Shown: positions 26,387 through 35,002 of the stretch, piece after piece
Layout of the letters: each line of letters begins with the position of its first letter
How positions within the stretch are numbered: position 1 is the stretch's first letter
Assembly (NCBI GenBank): GCA_016290775.1
Contig: JAEEVF010000007.1
Coordinates: 98,071-162,070, forward strand
From: Acetatifactor sp.
Lineage (GTDB): Bacteria > Bacillota > Clostridia > Lachnospirales > Lachnospiraceae
DNA length: 64,000 nucleotides
Reading direction: 5' to 3'
The notes under the pieces: model-generated
What the model was told of the DNA's origin: nothing
Seen by the model: the letters and a program-made list of their open reading frames with translations, nothing else
The model's database searches: none
Translations under genes and position numbers: made by a program

Positions 26387-27319
26387 GTGTACGCATTTGG
26401 AGTAGACATCGGCGGAACCACCGTAAAATTGGGTTTGTTTGATGAGAGCGGGAGCGTTCTGGAAAAGTGGGAGATCCCGACAAGAAAGGAAAACGGCGGC
26501 GAGAACATTCTGCCGGACGTAGCGAAGTCCATTCTCGCGAAGATGGACCAGAAGGGCATCACGACGAGAGAGGTGCGCGGGATCGGCGTTGGCGCGCCCG
26601 GCGCAGTGGATGAGGAAGGAACCATGGTCGGCGGCGCAGTGAACCTTGGCTGGAGCGTTCTGAACATCCCGAAGATCATGAGCCAGTACGTGGACATTCC
26701 CGTAAAGGCAAACAATGACGCAAACGTGGCAGCCCTCGGCGAGATGTGGCAGGGCGGCGGAAAAGGATATTCCAACATGGTTGCAGTGACGCTGGGAACC
26801 GGCGTCGGCGGCGGCATCATCGTGGGCGGAAAGATCCTGACGGGCGCGACCGGCGCTGGCGGCGAGATCGGCCACATTCACTTGGAGGACGAGGAGACGG
26901 AGTGCTGCGGCTGCAAGAAGAAGGGTTGTCTTGAGCAATATGCTTCCGCTACCGGCATTGTACGTCTTGCAAAGCGTCGTCTTGCAAAGGATGACGCCTA
27001 CAGCATCTTAAGGGACGGCGAAGTGACTGCAAAGACCGTGTTTGACGCCGTGAAGGCGGGCGACAAGGTGGCCGTTGAGATCGCGGAGCAGTTTGGCGAG
27101 TACCTTGGCAAAGGGCTTGCAGCCGTTGCAGCCGTGGTCAATCCCGAGGTGTTCGTCATCGGCGGCGGCGTTTCGAAGGCAGGCACGATCCTCCTTAGCT
27201 TTGTGGAGCCTGCGTTCCAAAAGTATGTTTTCTATCCTTGCGCAAATGCGCAGTTTAAGCTTGCAACGCTTGGAAATGACGCCGGGATCTACGGCGCGGC
27301 CGCGTTGGTACTGAAATAG
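26387..27319 (+). CDS. glcK: ROK family glucokinase
   Basis: 310 residues from a GTG at 26387, one base after the hprK stop and preceded by GAAGGAGGAG, so translation is likely coupled to hprK. It phosphorylates glucose to glucose-6-phosphate. The ATP-binding AFGVDIGGTTVKLG is at the N-terminus. The ROK zinc motif is present as C174-G-C176-KKK-G-C181-LE. The second ATP-binding loop reads TLGTGVGGGIIVGG. Linkage with hprK couples glucose entry to catabolite control. Confidence 0.94.
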   Translation: MYAFGVDIGGTTVKLGLFDESGSVLEKWEIPTRKENGGENILPDVAKSILAKMDQKGITTREVRGIGVGAPGAVDEEGTMVGGAVNLGWSVLNIPKIMSQYVDIPVKANNDANVAALGEMWQGGGKGYSNMVAVTLGTGVGGGIIVGGKILTGATGAGGEIGHIHLEDEETECCGCKKKGCLEQYASATGIVRLAKRRLAKDDAYSILRDGEVTAKTVFDAVKAGDKVAVEIAEQFGEYLGKGLAAVAAVVNPEVFVIGGGVSKAGTILLSFVEPAFQKYVFYPCANAQFKLATLGNDAGIYGAAALVLK

Positions 27320-27335
27320 GGAAGGACTTGAAACA

Positions 27336-28256
27336 ATGATCAGTGAAATGGCGCTGCAGACGATCCGCAACTTTGCCATGGAACAGAATATCCTTCTGAA
27401 TGAGCCGATGCGCGGTCACGTGACCTTTCGCGTGGGTGGACCTGCCGATTGCTTTGTGGAGGTCTGCGACAAGGAGGCACTAAGGAAGCTTTGCAAGTAC
27501 CTGAAGGCAGCAGGCATTCCCTATTTTGTCATGGGGAACGGTAGCAATCTTCTTGTGAGTGACGCAGGGTACCAGGGCGTCATCCTTCGCGTGCAGGGCG
27601 GCATGAACGAGATCACGGTAAACGGCACGTGCGTTAAGGCACAGGCCGGCGCGACCATGGCGCAGGTTGCCAAGGTGGCCATGGAGCATGGACTTACCGG
27701 GCTAGAATTTGCCTCAGGCATTCCGGGAACCATCGGCGGCGGCATCGTGATGAATGCGGGAGCATATGACGGCGATATGAGCCAGGTGGTAAAGAGCGTG
27801 GAGGTTCTAAGTCCGGACGGAGAGTTTTGGACCCTCGACAATGCCACCATGGAGTTTGGGTATCGCACCAGCGCCGTGAAGGGACACGCTTACGTGGTGA
27901 CCGAAGCGGAATTTGAACTGACGCCGGGAAATCCCGCGCAGATCAAGGCCGTGATGGATGGCCTCGCAGCGAAGCGCAGGGAAAAGCAACCCCTGGAATT
28001 CCCCAGTGCGGGCAGCACTTTTAAGCGCCCCGAGGGGTATTTTGCAGGCAAGCTCATTCAGGACGCGGGACTTAGAGGATTTGCGATCGGCGGCGCGCAG
28101 GTTTCCGAAAAGCATTGCGGCTTTGTCATCAACACAAGGCCGGGTGATACGACCGCGGCGGAGATATATGCTTTGATAAAGCACGTGCAGGCCGTCGTAA
28201 AGGAAAAGTTTGACGTGGAGTTAGAGCCCGAAGTCATCTTTCTTGGGGAGTTCTAA
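27336..28256 (+). CDS. murB: UDP-N-acetylenolpyruvoylglucosamine reductase MurB
   Basis: A 306-residue FAD-dependent reductase making UDP-MurNAc for peptidoglycan. FAD-binding motifs are VGGPADCFVEV and GNGSNLLVSDAGYQG; GIPGTIGGGIVMNAGAYDGDMSQV is the substrate region (written here as the family block around residue 130). The proton-donor Ser lies in SAGSTFKRP. The length and the absence of a tyrosine-loop insertion suggest the type II form. It starts 16 bases after glcK with a GGAAGGA site. Confidence 0.97.
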   Translation: MISEMALQTIRNFAMEQNILLNEPMRGHVTFRVGGPADCFVEVCDKEALRKLCKYLKAAGIPYFVMGNGSNLLVSDAGYQGVILRVQGGMNEITVNGTCVKAQAGATMAQVAKVAMEHGLTGLEFASGIPGTIGGGIVMNAGAYDGDMSQVVKSVEVLSPDGEFWTLDNATMEFGYRTSAVKGHAYVVTEAEFELTPGNPAQIKAVMDGLAAKRREKQPLEFPSAGSTFKRPEGYFAGKLIQDAGLRGFAIGGAQVSEKHCGFVINTRPGDTTAAEIYALIKHVQAVVKEKFDVELEPEVIFLGEF

Positions 28257-28275
28257 AACGTAACGGGAGGTTTTC

Positions 28276-29142
28276 ATGAGACTCGTGATTGTGACGGGCA
28301 TGAGCGGCAGCGGTAAGACCACCGCACTGAAAATGCTCGAGGATGCAGGGTTTTACTGTGTCGACAACATTCCGCTGTCCTTGGTGGAAAAGTTTATCGA
28401 ACTGGTTGCCATGCCTGAGAATGAAATCGATAAGATGGTCCTTGGTCTGGACGTGCGCGCCGACGTACATTTCGAAGAAGCGCATGAGATCCTGAAGGCG
28501 TTGAAGGACAAGGGTTATCCCATGGAGATCCTGTTCCTTGACAGCAGTGATTCGTCGCTGATCAAGCGCTATAAGGAGACCAGAAGGCTTCATCCTCTGA
28601 CGCCTTACGGGCGCGTGGAGGACGGCGTGAAGAAGGAGCGGCAGATCCTCGAAGAGCTCCGAAAGGCTTCGGATTACGTGATCGATACGTCGAATCTCCT
28701 GACAAGGGAGCTGAAGGCGGAGCTGGACCGCATCTTTGTGCAGAACGAATCCTACAACAGCCTGATGGTCACCGTGACGAGCTTTGGATTTAAGTACGGG
28801 ATCCCGAACGACGCCGACCTGGTGTTTGACGTGCGTTTTTTGCCGAATCCATATTATATCGACGAGCTTCGGCCGAAAACCGGTAACGACAAGGAGGTGC
28901 AGGACTTTGTCATGAACCATCCTGAGTCGGAAGAGTTTTTGAATAAGCTCACGGACATGGTGAAGTTTTTGATCCCGAATTACGTAAAAGAGGGAAAGTA
29001 TCGTCTTGTCATCGCGATCGGTTGCACGGGCGGACGGCACAGAAGCGTGACCCTGGCCAATGCCCTGTATGATCGTTTAAAGGATCAAGGGGACTATGGC
29101 ATCAAGTTGGATCACAGGGACATTTATAACAAGCGCGGATAG
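28276..29142 (+). CDS. rapZ: RapZ/YvcJ family nucleotide-binding protein
   Basis: 288 residues with an N-terminal P-loop (GMSGSGKTTALK) and the conserved C-terminal GCTGGRHRSV. E. coli RapZ is an RNase E adapter controlling GlmS levels; B. subtilis YvcJ binds and hydrolyses GTP. GGGAGG lies 6 bases before the ATG. It sits between murB and whiA. The gluconeogenesis factor gene yvcK, usually found between rapZ and whiA in Firmicutes, is absent here. Confidence 0.95.
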   Translation: MRLVIVTGMSGSGKTTALKMLEDAGFYCVDNIPLSLVEKFIELVAMPENEIDKMVLGLDVRADVHFEEAHEILKALKDKGYPMEILFLDSSDSSLIKRYKETRRLHPLTPYGRVEDGVKKERQILEELRKASDYVIDTSNLLTRELKAELDRIFVQNESYNSLMVTVTSFGFKYGIPNDADLVFDVRFLPNPYYIDELRPKTGNDKEVQDFVMNHPESEEFLNKLTDMVKFLIPNYVKEGKYRLVIAIGCTGGRHRSVTLANALYDRLKDQGDYGIKLDHRDIYNKRG

Positions 29143-29172
29143 GTTTTACGGCGAGATATAGCGGGGTGCGGA

Positions 29173-30039
29173 ATGTCTTTTTCTGGAGAAGTAAAGCAGG
29201 AATTGGCCGGGAAGGTCAGCCCTGCAAGGCATTGCCAATTGGCGGAATTGGCCGCGATCCTTCATTTTTGCGGAGAGTTTGGAAGGGATGACGCAGGGCG
29301 TTTTTGCATCGGCCTTCAGACAGAAAATGAAAGGATTGTGAGAAAATGCTTTACATTATTGAAAAAAGCATTTAATATAGATACGGACAGTTGGATCGAT
29401 GAAGATCAGATGAAGGACGTGTTTCAAAAGATCGGGAATCCGGAGGAGCCGGTGAGCGGCCTGATCCTCAAGAATGCCTGTTGTCAAAGGGCGTTTCTTC
29501 GGGGGGCGTTCCTGAGCGTCGGTTCTGTCAGCGATCCAAGCAAAGCATATCATCTCGAATTCGTTTGTCCCGACATGGAAAAGGCAAAGCAATTGCAGAG
29601 CGTCATGAAGGGGTTTGAGATCGAGGCAAAGATTGTCCCTCGCAAGAAGTACAAGGTCGTTTATCTCAAGGAAGGCGAAGGCATCGTGGATCTTCTTGGC
29701 GTCATGGAGGCGCACGTTTCCCTGATGAATCTGGAAAACCTCCGGATCCTGAAGGAAATGCGAAACTCCATCAACCGAAGGGTCAACTGCGAAACGGCGA
29801 ACATCGGAAAGACCGTGAGCGCCGCCACCAGACAGATTGAGGAGATCGAGTATTTGCGAGATCATTACGGGTTTTCAAGATTGCCGGCGCAACTTCGCGA
29901 AATGGCAGAGGTTCGGCTGGAGAACCCGGACACTTCCCTAAAGGACTTGGGGCAGTTTTTGGATCCGCCCGTCGGAAAGTCAGGCGTGAACCACAGGCTG
30001 CGGAAGCTCTGTGAGCTGGCCGAGTCGCTGAAGGCCTAG
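29173..30039 (+). CDS. whiA: DNA-binding protein WhiA
   Basis: A 288-residue WhiA homologue. The N-terminal LAGLIDADG-like domain is visible in FSGEVKQELAGK, LRGAFLSVGSVSDPSKAYHLEF and the middle segment. The C-terminal helix-turn-helix contains INRRVNCETANIGKT and LKDLGQFLDPPVGKSGVNHRLRKL. It is slightly shorter than the usual 310-320 residues. In Bacillus it influences cell division and chromosome segregation; in Streptomyces it controls sporulation. It directly precedes the Crh-like gene as in B. subtilis (yvcL-crh). Confidence 0.95.
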   Translation: MSFSGEVKQELAGKVSPARHCQLAELAAILHFCGEFGRDDAGRFCIGLQTENERIVRKCFTLLKKAFNIDTDSWIDEDQMKDVFQKIGNPEEPVSGLILKNACCQRAFLRGAFLSVGSVSDPSKAYHLEFVCPDMEKAKQLQSVMKGFEIEAKIVPRKKYKVVYLKEGEGIVDLLGVMEAHVSLMNLENLRILKEMRNSINRRVNCETANIGKTVSAATRQIEEIEYLRDHYGFSRLPAQLREMAEVRLENPDTSLKDLGQFLDPPVGKSGVNHRLRKLCELAESLKA

Positions 30040-30074
30040 AACTTTGTGGTTTGGTTTTTGAAAGGAGCAGTATC

Positions 30075-30329
30075 ATGGTAGTAAAGGACATCCTGGTAAA
30101 TCTGGAGAACGGACTGGAGGCAAGACCTATCGCACTTTTGGTGCAGGAGGCGAGCAAATATAACAGCAAGATCTACATTCAGTCCAAGGATCGCCGCGTG
30201 AACGCAAAGAGCATTATGGGGATGATGACTCTGGCGCTTGACAATGGTGATAAGCTGGAGGTATCCGCAGACGGCGACGACGAGCAGGTTGCAGTGAGCG
30301 GTATCGAGCAATTCTTAAGCGGGAAGTAA
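30075..30329 (+). CDS. HPr-family protein lacking the phosphotransfer histidine (Crh-like)
   Basis: 84 residues from the ATG at 30075, preceded by AAAGGAGCAG. It has the HPr fold signatures, but residue 15 of the active-site loop is Glu instead of His (NGLEARP), so it cannot accept phosphate from enzyme I. Ser46, the HprK target, is present in AKSIMGMM. B. subtilis Crh has the same design with Gln15 and acts only in catabolite repression through CcpA. The synteny with whiA and the nearby hprK support the Crh-like reading. A dedicated PTS HPr should exist elsewhere in the genome. Confidence 0.85.
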   Translation: MVVKDILVNLENGLEARPIALLVQEASKYNSKIYIQSKDRRVNAKSIMGMMTLALDNGDKLEVSADGDDEQVAVSGIEQFLSGK

Positions 30330-30357
30330 ACTCATTTTCAGGGTGATTGGAGGGCAG

Positions 30358-30396
30358 GGCAGAGTCAATGAAACATTGATTCTGCCTTTATATTTT
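30358..30396 (+). terminator. Rho-independent terminator after the Crh-like gene
   Basis: A 13-bp stem with one G-T pair (GGCAGAGTCAATG / CATTGATTCTGCC), a 3-base loop and TTTATATTTT. It ends the uvrC-to-Crh cluster and stops only 2-3 bases before the next start codon. Confidence 0.85.
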
Positions 30397-30398
30397 CT

Positions 30399-31286
30399 AT
30401 GAAAGATAAAATGTTATTTGTCTATAATCCAAGAGCGGGAAAGGAAAAGATCCGCGAGAACCTTGCGGACATCCTTGAGCTTTTTGCGGAGCGCGGCTAC
30501 GAGATGACGGTGGTGCCGACCCAGGCGAGGGATGAGGCCAGACAGGTCGTGAGGGACCGTGCGAAAAAATATTCCTTAGTGGTCTGCAGCGGCGGCGACG
30601 GCACGCTGGATGAGGTCGTGACGGGCATGATCCAGAGCGGTTTTAAGACGCCGCTGGGATATATTCCCGCCGGCAGCACGAATGATTACGGCGAGAGCCT
30701 TGGACTTTCGAAAAACATGATCCTCGCGGCGAAGACGGCAGTGGACGGCAAGGATTTTGCCTGCGACATGGGCAGCTTTAACGACGACGTGTTTGTTTAT
30801 ATCGCCGCCTTTGGCCTGTTCACGGACGTTTCCTATGAGACCGATCAGGCGGTGAAGAACGTGCTGGGCCACATGGCGTACGTGCTCGAGGGCATGAAGC
30901 GTCTGTCCAACATCCGCTCGTTCCCGCTGAAGGTTACCTACGACGGGAAAGTGATCGAGGACGAATTCATTTTCGGCATGATCACGAACTCCAGGAGCGT
31001 AGGCGGTTTTAAGAACATCACCGGGAAAAACGTGGAGATGGACGACGGCCTTTTCGAAGTGACGCTGATCAAGATGCCTACCAACCCGGCGGAGCTTTCC
31101 AGCATCATGGCGTCGCTCATAAACCGCGACATTGATTCGGAGATGATGTACTGCTTCCGCGCATCTTCCCTTACCGTGGAATCCGAGGAGCCCATCGCCT
31201 GGACGCTGGACGGAGAAAACGGTGGCATGCACAGGGAGGCAGTCATAGAAAACCTCCACAAAACCGTGGACATCCGTATTGATTAA
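30399..31286 (+). CDS. Diacylglycerol kinase family lipid kinase
   Basis: A 295-residue member of the DagK/YegS family. It has the nucleotide-binding G65GDGT69, VYNPRAGK at the N-terminus, IPAGSTNDYGESLGL, and the C-terminal ITNSRSVGGFKNITG. These enzymes phosphorylate diacylglycerol or related lipids, recycling it into phospholipid synthesis. No Shine-Dalgarno is visible before ATG 30399 because the terminator hairpin occupies that space; ATG 30411 is an alternative with GAAAGATAAA upstream. Confidence 0.88.
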   Translation: MKDKMLFVYNPRAGKEKIRENLADILELFAERGYEMTVVPTQARDEARQVVRDRAKKYSLVVCSGGDGTLDEVVTGMIQSGFKTPLGYIPAGSTNDYGESLGLSKNMILAAKTAVDGKDFACDMGSFNDDVFVYIAAFGLFTDVSYETDQAVKNVLGHMAYVLEGMKRLSNIRSFPLKVTYDGKVIEDEFIFGMITNSRSVGGFKNITGKNVEMDDGLFEVTLIKMPTNPAELSSIMASLINRDIDSEMMYCFRASSLTVESEEPIAWTLDGENGGMHREAVIENLHKTVDIRID

Positions 31287-31302
31287 AAAGTGCCATTTTT
31301 TG

Positions 31303-31325
31303 AGAAAAGATACCCTTTTCTTTTT
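31303..31325 (+). terminator. Short terminator-like hairpin after the lipid kinase
   Basis: A 7-bp stem (AGAAAAG / CTTTTCT) with a 5-base loop followed by TTTT. Confidence 0.55.
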
Positions 31326-31335
31326 CAAAAGAATA

Positions 31336-31344
31336 TGCTATATT
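31336..31344 (+). promoter_or_regulatory. Extended -10 promoter for fructose-bisphosphate aldolase
   Basis: TGCTATATT is an extended -10 element about 60 bp upstream of the aldolase start, with no good -35. Confidence 0.45.
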
Positions 31345-31403
31345 TGTTTAGAAAGTGATCGTTTCGAACGAAAAATAAAGAAAAATCAATGGAGGACAAT
31401 CAA

Positions 31404-32267
31404 ATGTTAGTTTCTGCAACCGAAATGCTTAAAAAAGCAAAAGCTGGCCATTATGCAGTAGGTCAGTTCAACATCAACAACTTAGAGTGGACCAAGGCCA
31501 TCCTTCTTACCGCGAAGGAATTAAAGAGCCCCGTGATCCTTGGCGTTTCTGAAGGCGCCGGCAAGTACATGGGCGGCTATGACGTTGTCGTTGGCATGGT
31601 AAACGGACTCCTTAAGGACCTCGACATCGACGTTCCCGTAGCACTGCATCTGGATCATGGTACCGTAGAGGGATGCTACAAGTGCATCGAGGCAGGATTT
31701 TCCTCCATCATGTTTGACGGTTCTCACTACGCTCTGGAAGAGAACGTACAGAAGACCACAGAGCTCGTTGCCAAGGCACACGGCAAGGGAATGTCCATCG
31801 AGGCTGAGGTTGGTTCCATCGGCGGCGAAGAGGACGGCGTGATCGGCATGGGCGAGTGCGCAGATCCCAAGGAGTGCAAGGCCATCGCAGATCTTGGCGT
31901 TGACTTCCTGGCAGCAGGCATCGGCAACATCCACGGCAAGTATCCCGCAAACTGGAAGGGCCTTTCCTTCGAAACGTTGGATGCAGTACAGCAGCTCACC
32001 GGAGATCTTCCTCTGGTGCTTCACGGTGGTACCGGAATCCCCGCTGACATGATCAAGAAGGCAATTTCCCTCGGCGTTGCTAAGATCAACGTTAACACCG
32101 AGTGCCAGCTTGCATTCGCAGCAGCAACCCGTAAGTACGTTGAAGCTGGTAAGGACCTTGAGGGCAAGGGTTTCGATCCTCGTAAGCTTCTCGCACCTGG
32201 CTTTGAGGCGATCAAGGCTACCGTTAAGGAAAAGATGGAGCTCTTCGGAAGCGTTGGCAAGGCCTGA
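31404..32267 (+). CDS. fba: Class II fructose-1,6-bisphosphate aldolase
   Basis: 287 residues from the ATG at 31404, 8 bases after GGAGG; an upstream ATG at 31389 includes that site and is less likely. The zinc-dependent glycolytic enzyme splits fructose bisphosphate into DHAP and GAP. Family motifs are GQFNINNLEW, the zinc ligand region ALHLDHGT, FSSIMFDGSHYALEEN, IGNIHGKYPANW and VLHGGTGIP. It forms its own transcription unit between a promoter and a strong terminator. Confidence 0.97.
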   Translation: MLVSATEMLKKAKAGHYAVGQFNINNLEWTKAILLTAKELKSPVILGVSEGAGKYMGGYDVVVGMVNGLLKDLDIDVPVALHLDHGTVEGCYKCIEAGFSSIMFDGSHYALEENVQKTTELVAKAHGKGMSIEAEVGSIGGEEDGVIGMGECADPKECKAIADLGVDFLAAGIGNIHGKYPANWKGLSFETLDAVQQLTGDLPLVLHGGTGIPADMIKKAISLGVAKINVNTECQLAFAAATRKYVEAGKDLEGKGFDPRKLLAPGFEAIKATVKEKMELFGSVGKA

Positions 32268-32301
32268 GACCTGACTGGCCAATACAAGCGATAGCAAAGA
32301 A

Positions 32302-32336
32302 CCCCGACGCTGGATAGAAAGCGTCGGGGTTTTTTT
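32302..32336 (+). terminator. Strong rho-independent terminator after fba
   Basis: A perfect 10-bp stem (CCCCGACGCT / AGCGTCGGGG) with an 8-base loop and seven T residues. Confidence 0.92.
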
Positions 32337-32378
32337 ATTTTATCGCGGGTTTGTGAATTTGCCCTTTAAAAGGGAGGA

Positions 32379-32449
32379 TGCCAAGGAACTGGCGTTCCTT
32401 GGCAAGTATTATGAAAAAGTTATTATCAAAGCAACTGTGGCAACCACAG
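32379..32449. other. Two hairpins in the fba-GH9 intergenic region
   Basis: The first is a perfect 11-bp stem with a 4-base loop (TGCCAAGGAAC / GTTCCTTGGCA, 32379-32404). The second is a 6-bp stem (CTGTGG / CCACAG, 32435-32449). Neither is followed by a T-run. The 390-bp gap contains no convincing gene. The hairpins may be an operator or a structured RNA leader of the GH9 gene. Confidence 0.5.
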
Positions 32450-32606
32450 GTAATGTGCTTTTCTATGGTTTTAGTATATAATGACTTCATGAAGAAAAAA
32501 CGTGTTTTAGTTAAACGATTCTTAAATGAATTGTGAACAAATTATGAACGCAAAAAAACACATTGATATCCCTTGATAGTCCATTTTCCTACTGCAGGCG
32601 GCGGGA

Positions 32607-32612
32607 TATAAT
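32607..32612 (+). promoter_or_regulatory. -10 element for the GH9 gene
   Basis: A consensus TATAAT lies 48 bp before the ATG; the -35 (TTTTCC, 17 bp upstream) is poor, suggesting an activated promoter. Confidence 0.4.
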
Positions 32613-32660
32613 GGGTCTAGAACCAAGAAAAGCACATGATATTGGGGGTATTACAGGCAT

Positions 32661-34415
32661 ATGTCGATTTACGTAAATCAATTGGGGTTTTATCCAAAGG
32701 GAGAAAAAAGAGCGATCCTTCCCTTCGCGAGCACGCAGTTTTGGCTGATCAATGAGGCGGGCGAAGTTTGTTTTGAGGGCGAGACTAAGGTCTATGGCTT
32801 CGATCAGGCCTCCGGCGACAAGGTTTCGGAGGCGGATTTTTCCGCGTTCACGATCCCTGGCAAATACCGCATCAAAGGCACCAGGGCCGTTTCGAAGGAA
32901 TCTGAAAAGAGCGTGGCCGTGGAATATTCTCCCTGGTTTGAGATCGGTGACAAGGTGTATGACAGGCTGCAGTGCGACCTGATGAAGGCATATTATTACC
33001 TGCGCTGCGGATGCGAGCTGAAGGCGGAGCATGCAGGGCCTTACGTGCACAAGGCTTGCCATGTGGGCAAGACCGTGCTCTGGGAGGACCATGACACCGT
33101 CATCGAGGCCACGGGAGGCTGGCACGACGCAGGGGACTACGGACGATATATCACCGCCGGCTCCTGTGCCCTGGCACATCTTCTCTATGCATGGCGGATG
33201 TACCCGCAGGCCTTTGAGGGCAAGACCTGGAACATTCCGGAGAGCGGAAATGGCGTGCCGGACATCCTGAATGAGTGTCGCTATGAGCTGGAATGGTTCC
33301 TGAAAATGCAACGCGAGGACGGGGCAGTGTGGCACAAGCTGACGACGGCGCAGCATGCGGCCTTCGTGATGCCGGAGGATGATCTGGAGCCTCTTTACGC
33401 ATTGCCCGTATCTTCCATGGCAACGGCGGATTTTGCGGCAGTCTGCGCCCTGGCGGCAGGGATTTACCGTGTATATGACGAGGCATTTACGGATCGTCTG
33501 GATGCGGCGGCGCACCGCGCCTATGAATGGCTGGCAGCAAACCCTGATTTCCTTGGATTTCGCAATCCTGAAGGGTGCAGCACGGGAGAATATGGCGAAT
33601 GGAGCGATTCCTCCAACCGTTTCTGGGCAGCCTGCGAAATGTATGCCCTGACGGGAGAGAAGAGATATCACGACGACCTGACGGCGGCTTTGGAAAAGCC
33701 TTTCCCCAGAATGTCGCTGGGCTATTTTGACATGGGGGGCCTTGGCATTTTGGCCTATCTTTTGTCCAAGTATGGGAAGTCGTTAGAGCTTACGACGCAG
33801 TTTTTTGAGGAGATTATCCATGAAACGGCGCAGCGCATCCGAATCTCGGAGGAGAGCGGCTACGGCGTTTCCATGCTGCCCTGGGAATATGGCTGGGGAA
33901 GCAACATGGGCGTCATGCGGCAAGGCATGATCTTTGCGATCGCGGATTATTTCGGGCTGGGAGAGAAGGCGAAGGAAGCGTCGGCCACGGCAGACCTTCC
34001 CAAGCGGTGGCTCTGGCCCGGACAGAAGGAAGAGCCTTTCGAGCCTGGCCCGAGAGTGGAGCGGAACCTTTCCATGCGCGACCACGCGGCGCTGCAGCTC
34101 GATTATCTTCTCGGCTGCAATGCAATGGGGATCAGCTATGTGACGGGAAATGGGGAGAATGCATATAATTACCCGCACCTTCGCGCTGCTCATGCAGACG
34201 GGATCGAGGCCTGTATGCCCGGCATGGTGAGCGGCGGACCGAACCCGAACCGCCAGGATGCCAAGGCCAAGGAAGTGATCGCGGAAGGAACTCCTGCGAT
34301 GAAGAGCTTTGCGGATGAGGTGGAGGCCTTCTCCTTAAACGAGATTACCATCTACTGGAACAGCCCCGCCGTATTCACCCTGGCCTATCTGATGGCAAAA
34401 AAAGATGCGAGATGA
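32661..34415 (+). CDS. Intracellular GH9 family cellulase/glucanase
   Basis: A 584-residue GH9 enzyme with an N-terminal immunoglobulin-like domain (CelD_N, about 1-95: IYVNQLGFYPKGEKRAIL). The (alpha/alpha)6 catalytic domain carries Asp156 and Asp159 in GGWHDAGDYGRY, the PNPNRQDA segment and the general acid Glu561 in LNEITIYWNSP. There is no signal peptide, dockerin or carbohydrate-binding module, so it works in the cytoplasm, probably trimming imported cello-oligosaccharides together with the GH3 enzyme. It resembles cytoplasmic GH9 cellodextrinases such as B. fibrisolvens Ced1 in plan. It is monocistronic. Confidence 0.92.
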   Translation: MSIYVNQLGFYPKGEKRAILPFASTQFWLINEAGEVCFEGETKVYGFDQASGDKVSEADFSAFTIPGKYRIKGTRAVSKESEKSVAVEYSPWFEIGDKVYDRLQCDLMKAYYYLRCGCELKAEHAGPYVHKACHVGKTVLWEDHDTVIEATGGWHDAGDYGRYITAGSCALAHLLYAWRMYPQAFEGKTWNIPESGNGVPDILNECRYELEWFLKMQREDGAVWHKLTTAQHAAFVMPEDDLEPLYALPVSSMATADFAAVCALAAGIYRVYDEAFTDRLDAAAHRAYEWLAANPDFLGFRNPEGCSTGEYGEWSDSSNRFWAACEMYALTGEKRYHDDLTAALEKPFPRMSLGYFDMGGLGILAYLLSKYGKSLELTTQFFEEIIHETAQRIRISEESGYGVSMLPWEYGWGSNMGVMRQGMIFAIADYFGLGEKAKEASATADLPKRWLWPGQKEEPFEPGPRVERNLSMRDHAALQLDYLLGCNAMGISYVTGNGENAYNYPHLRAAHADGIEACMPGMVSGGPNPNRQDAKAKEVIAEGTPAMKSFADEVEAFSLNEITIYWNSPAVFTLAYLMAKKDAR

Positions 34416-34439
34416 CCTCGCTAGATGGCATAAAAAAAG

Positions 34440-34471
34440 AGCCGGACTGATTACAGCAGTCCGGCTTTTTT
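34440..34471. terminator. Bidirectional terminator between GH9 and bioY
   Basis: A 10-bp perfect stem (AGCCGGACTG / CAGTCCGGCT) with a 7-base loop, TTTTTT on the right and AAAAAAA on the left. The bioY stop codon lies in the loop region. Confidence 0.88.
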
Positions 34472-35002
34472 GAGTTGTTTTTTGAGTGGGATGCCAGTAC
34501 CAATGGCTAGGAAGAGTTTGACGGCGTCCCCGGGGATATAAGGGATCACGCCGGCCCAGAGCGCCGCGACAAAGGTGAGCTTTAACTGATAGCCCAGCCA
34601 AAGCGTTCCAAAGAGGTACAGCACGGCGGTGCCGAGCACAAAGCCAAGCACGTGCAGAGGAAGCTTTTCTGGAAAGCGCTCCAGGAAAAATCCGCAGATC
34701 AGGGCGAGGAATAGGTATCCGATGATATATCCTCCCGTGGGGCCAAGGAGCTTTCCGATGCCGCCGCTAAAATTCGTAAAGACAGGCAAACCAAAGCAGC
34801 CGAGCAGCACGTAAAGAAGCACGCTCAAGGTGCCGAGCTTTAAGCCAAGTACGTAAAGCGCGAAATAAATCCCCATGGAGCAGAGGGTGATCGGCACGGG
34901 GCTGATCGGGATCTGGATGGCCCAGGGGCCAATGACACACAGAATGGCAGTCATCACTGCAGTGACTGCCATTTCTTTTGTTGAGATCAAAGACTTACTC
35001 AT
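34451..35002 (-). CDS. bioY: Biotin transporter substrate-binding component BioY
   Basis: A 183-residue BioY-family S component with six hydrophobic segments and the family core SGGIGKLLGPTGGYIIGYL. With the ECF energising module it imports biotin. The start overlaps the end of prs by 8 bp, so the two are translationally coupled. No BirA-type operator is visible. It is the last gene of the leftward dnaD operon. Confidence 0.93.
   Translation of the reverse strand: MSKSLISTKEMAVTAVMTAILCVIGPWAIQIPISPVPITLCSMGIYFALYVLGLKLGTLSVLLYVLLGCFGLPVFTNFSGGIGKLLGPTGGYIIGYLFLALICGFFLERFPEKLPLHVLGFVLGTAVLYLFGTLWLGYQLKLTFVAALWAGVIPYIPGDAVKLFLAIGTGIPLKKQLKKAGLL

Noticed and set aside
32353..32481. A 42-codon GTG frame in the fba-GH9 intergenic region
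   Set aside because: No ribosome-binding site, no recognisable product, and it runs across two strong hairpins; more likely regulatory DNA.
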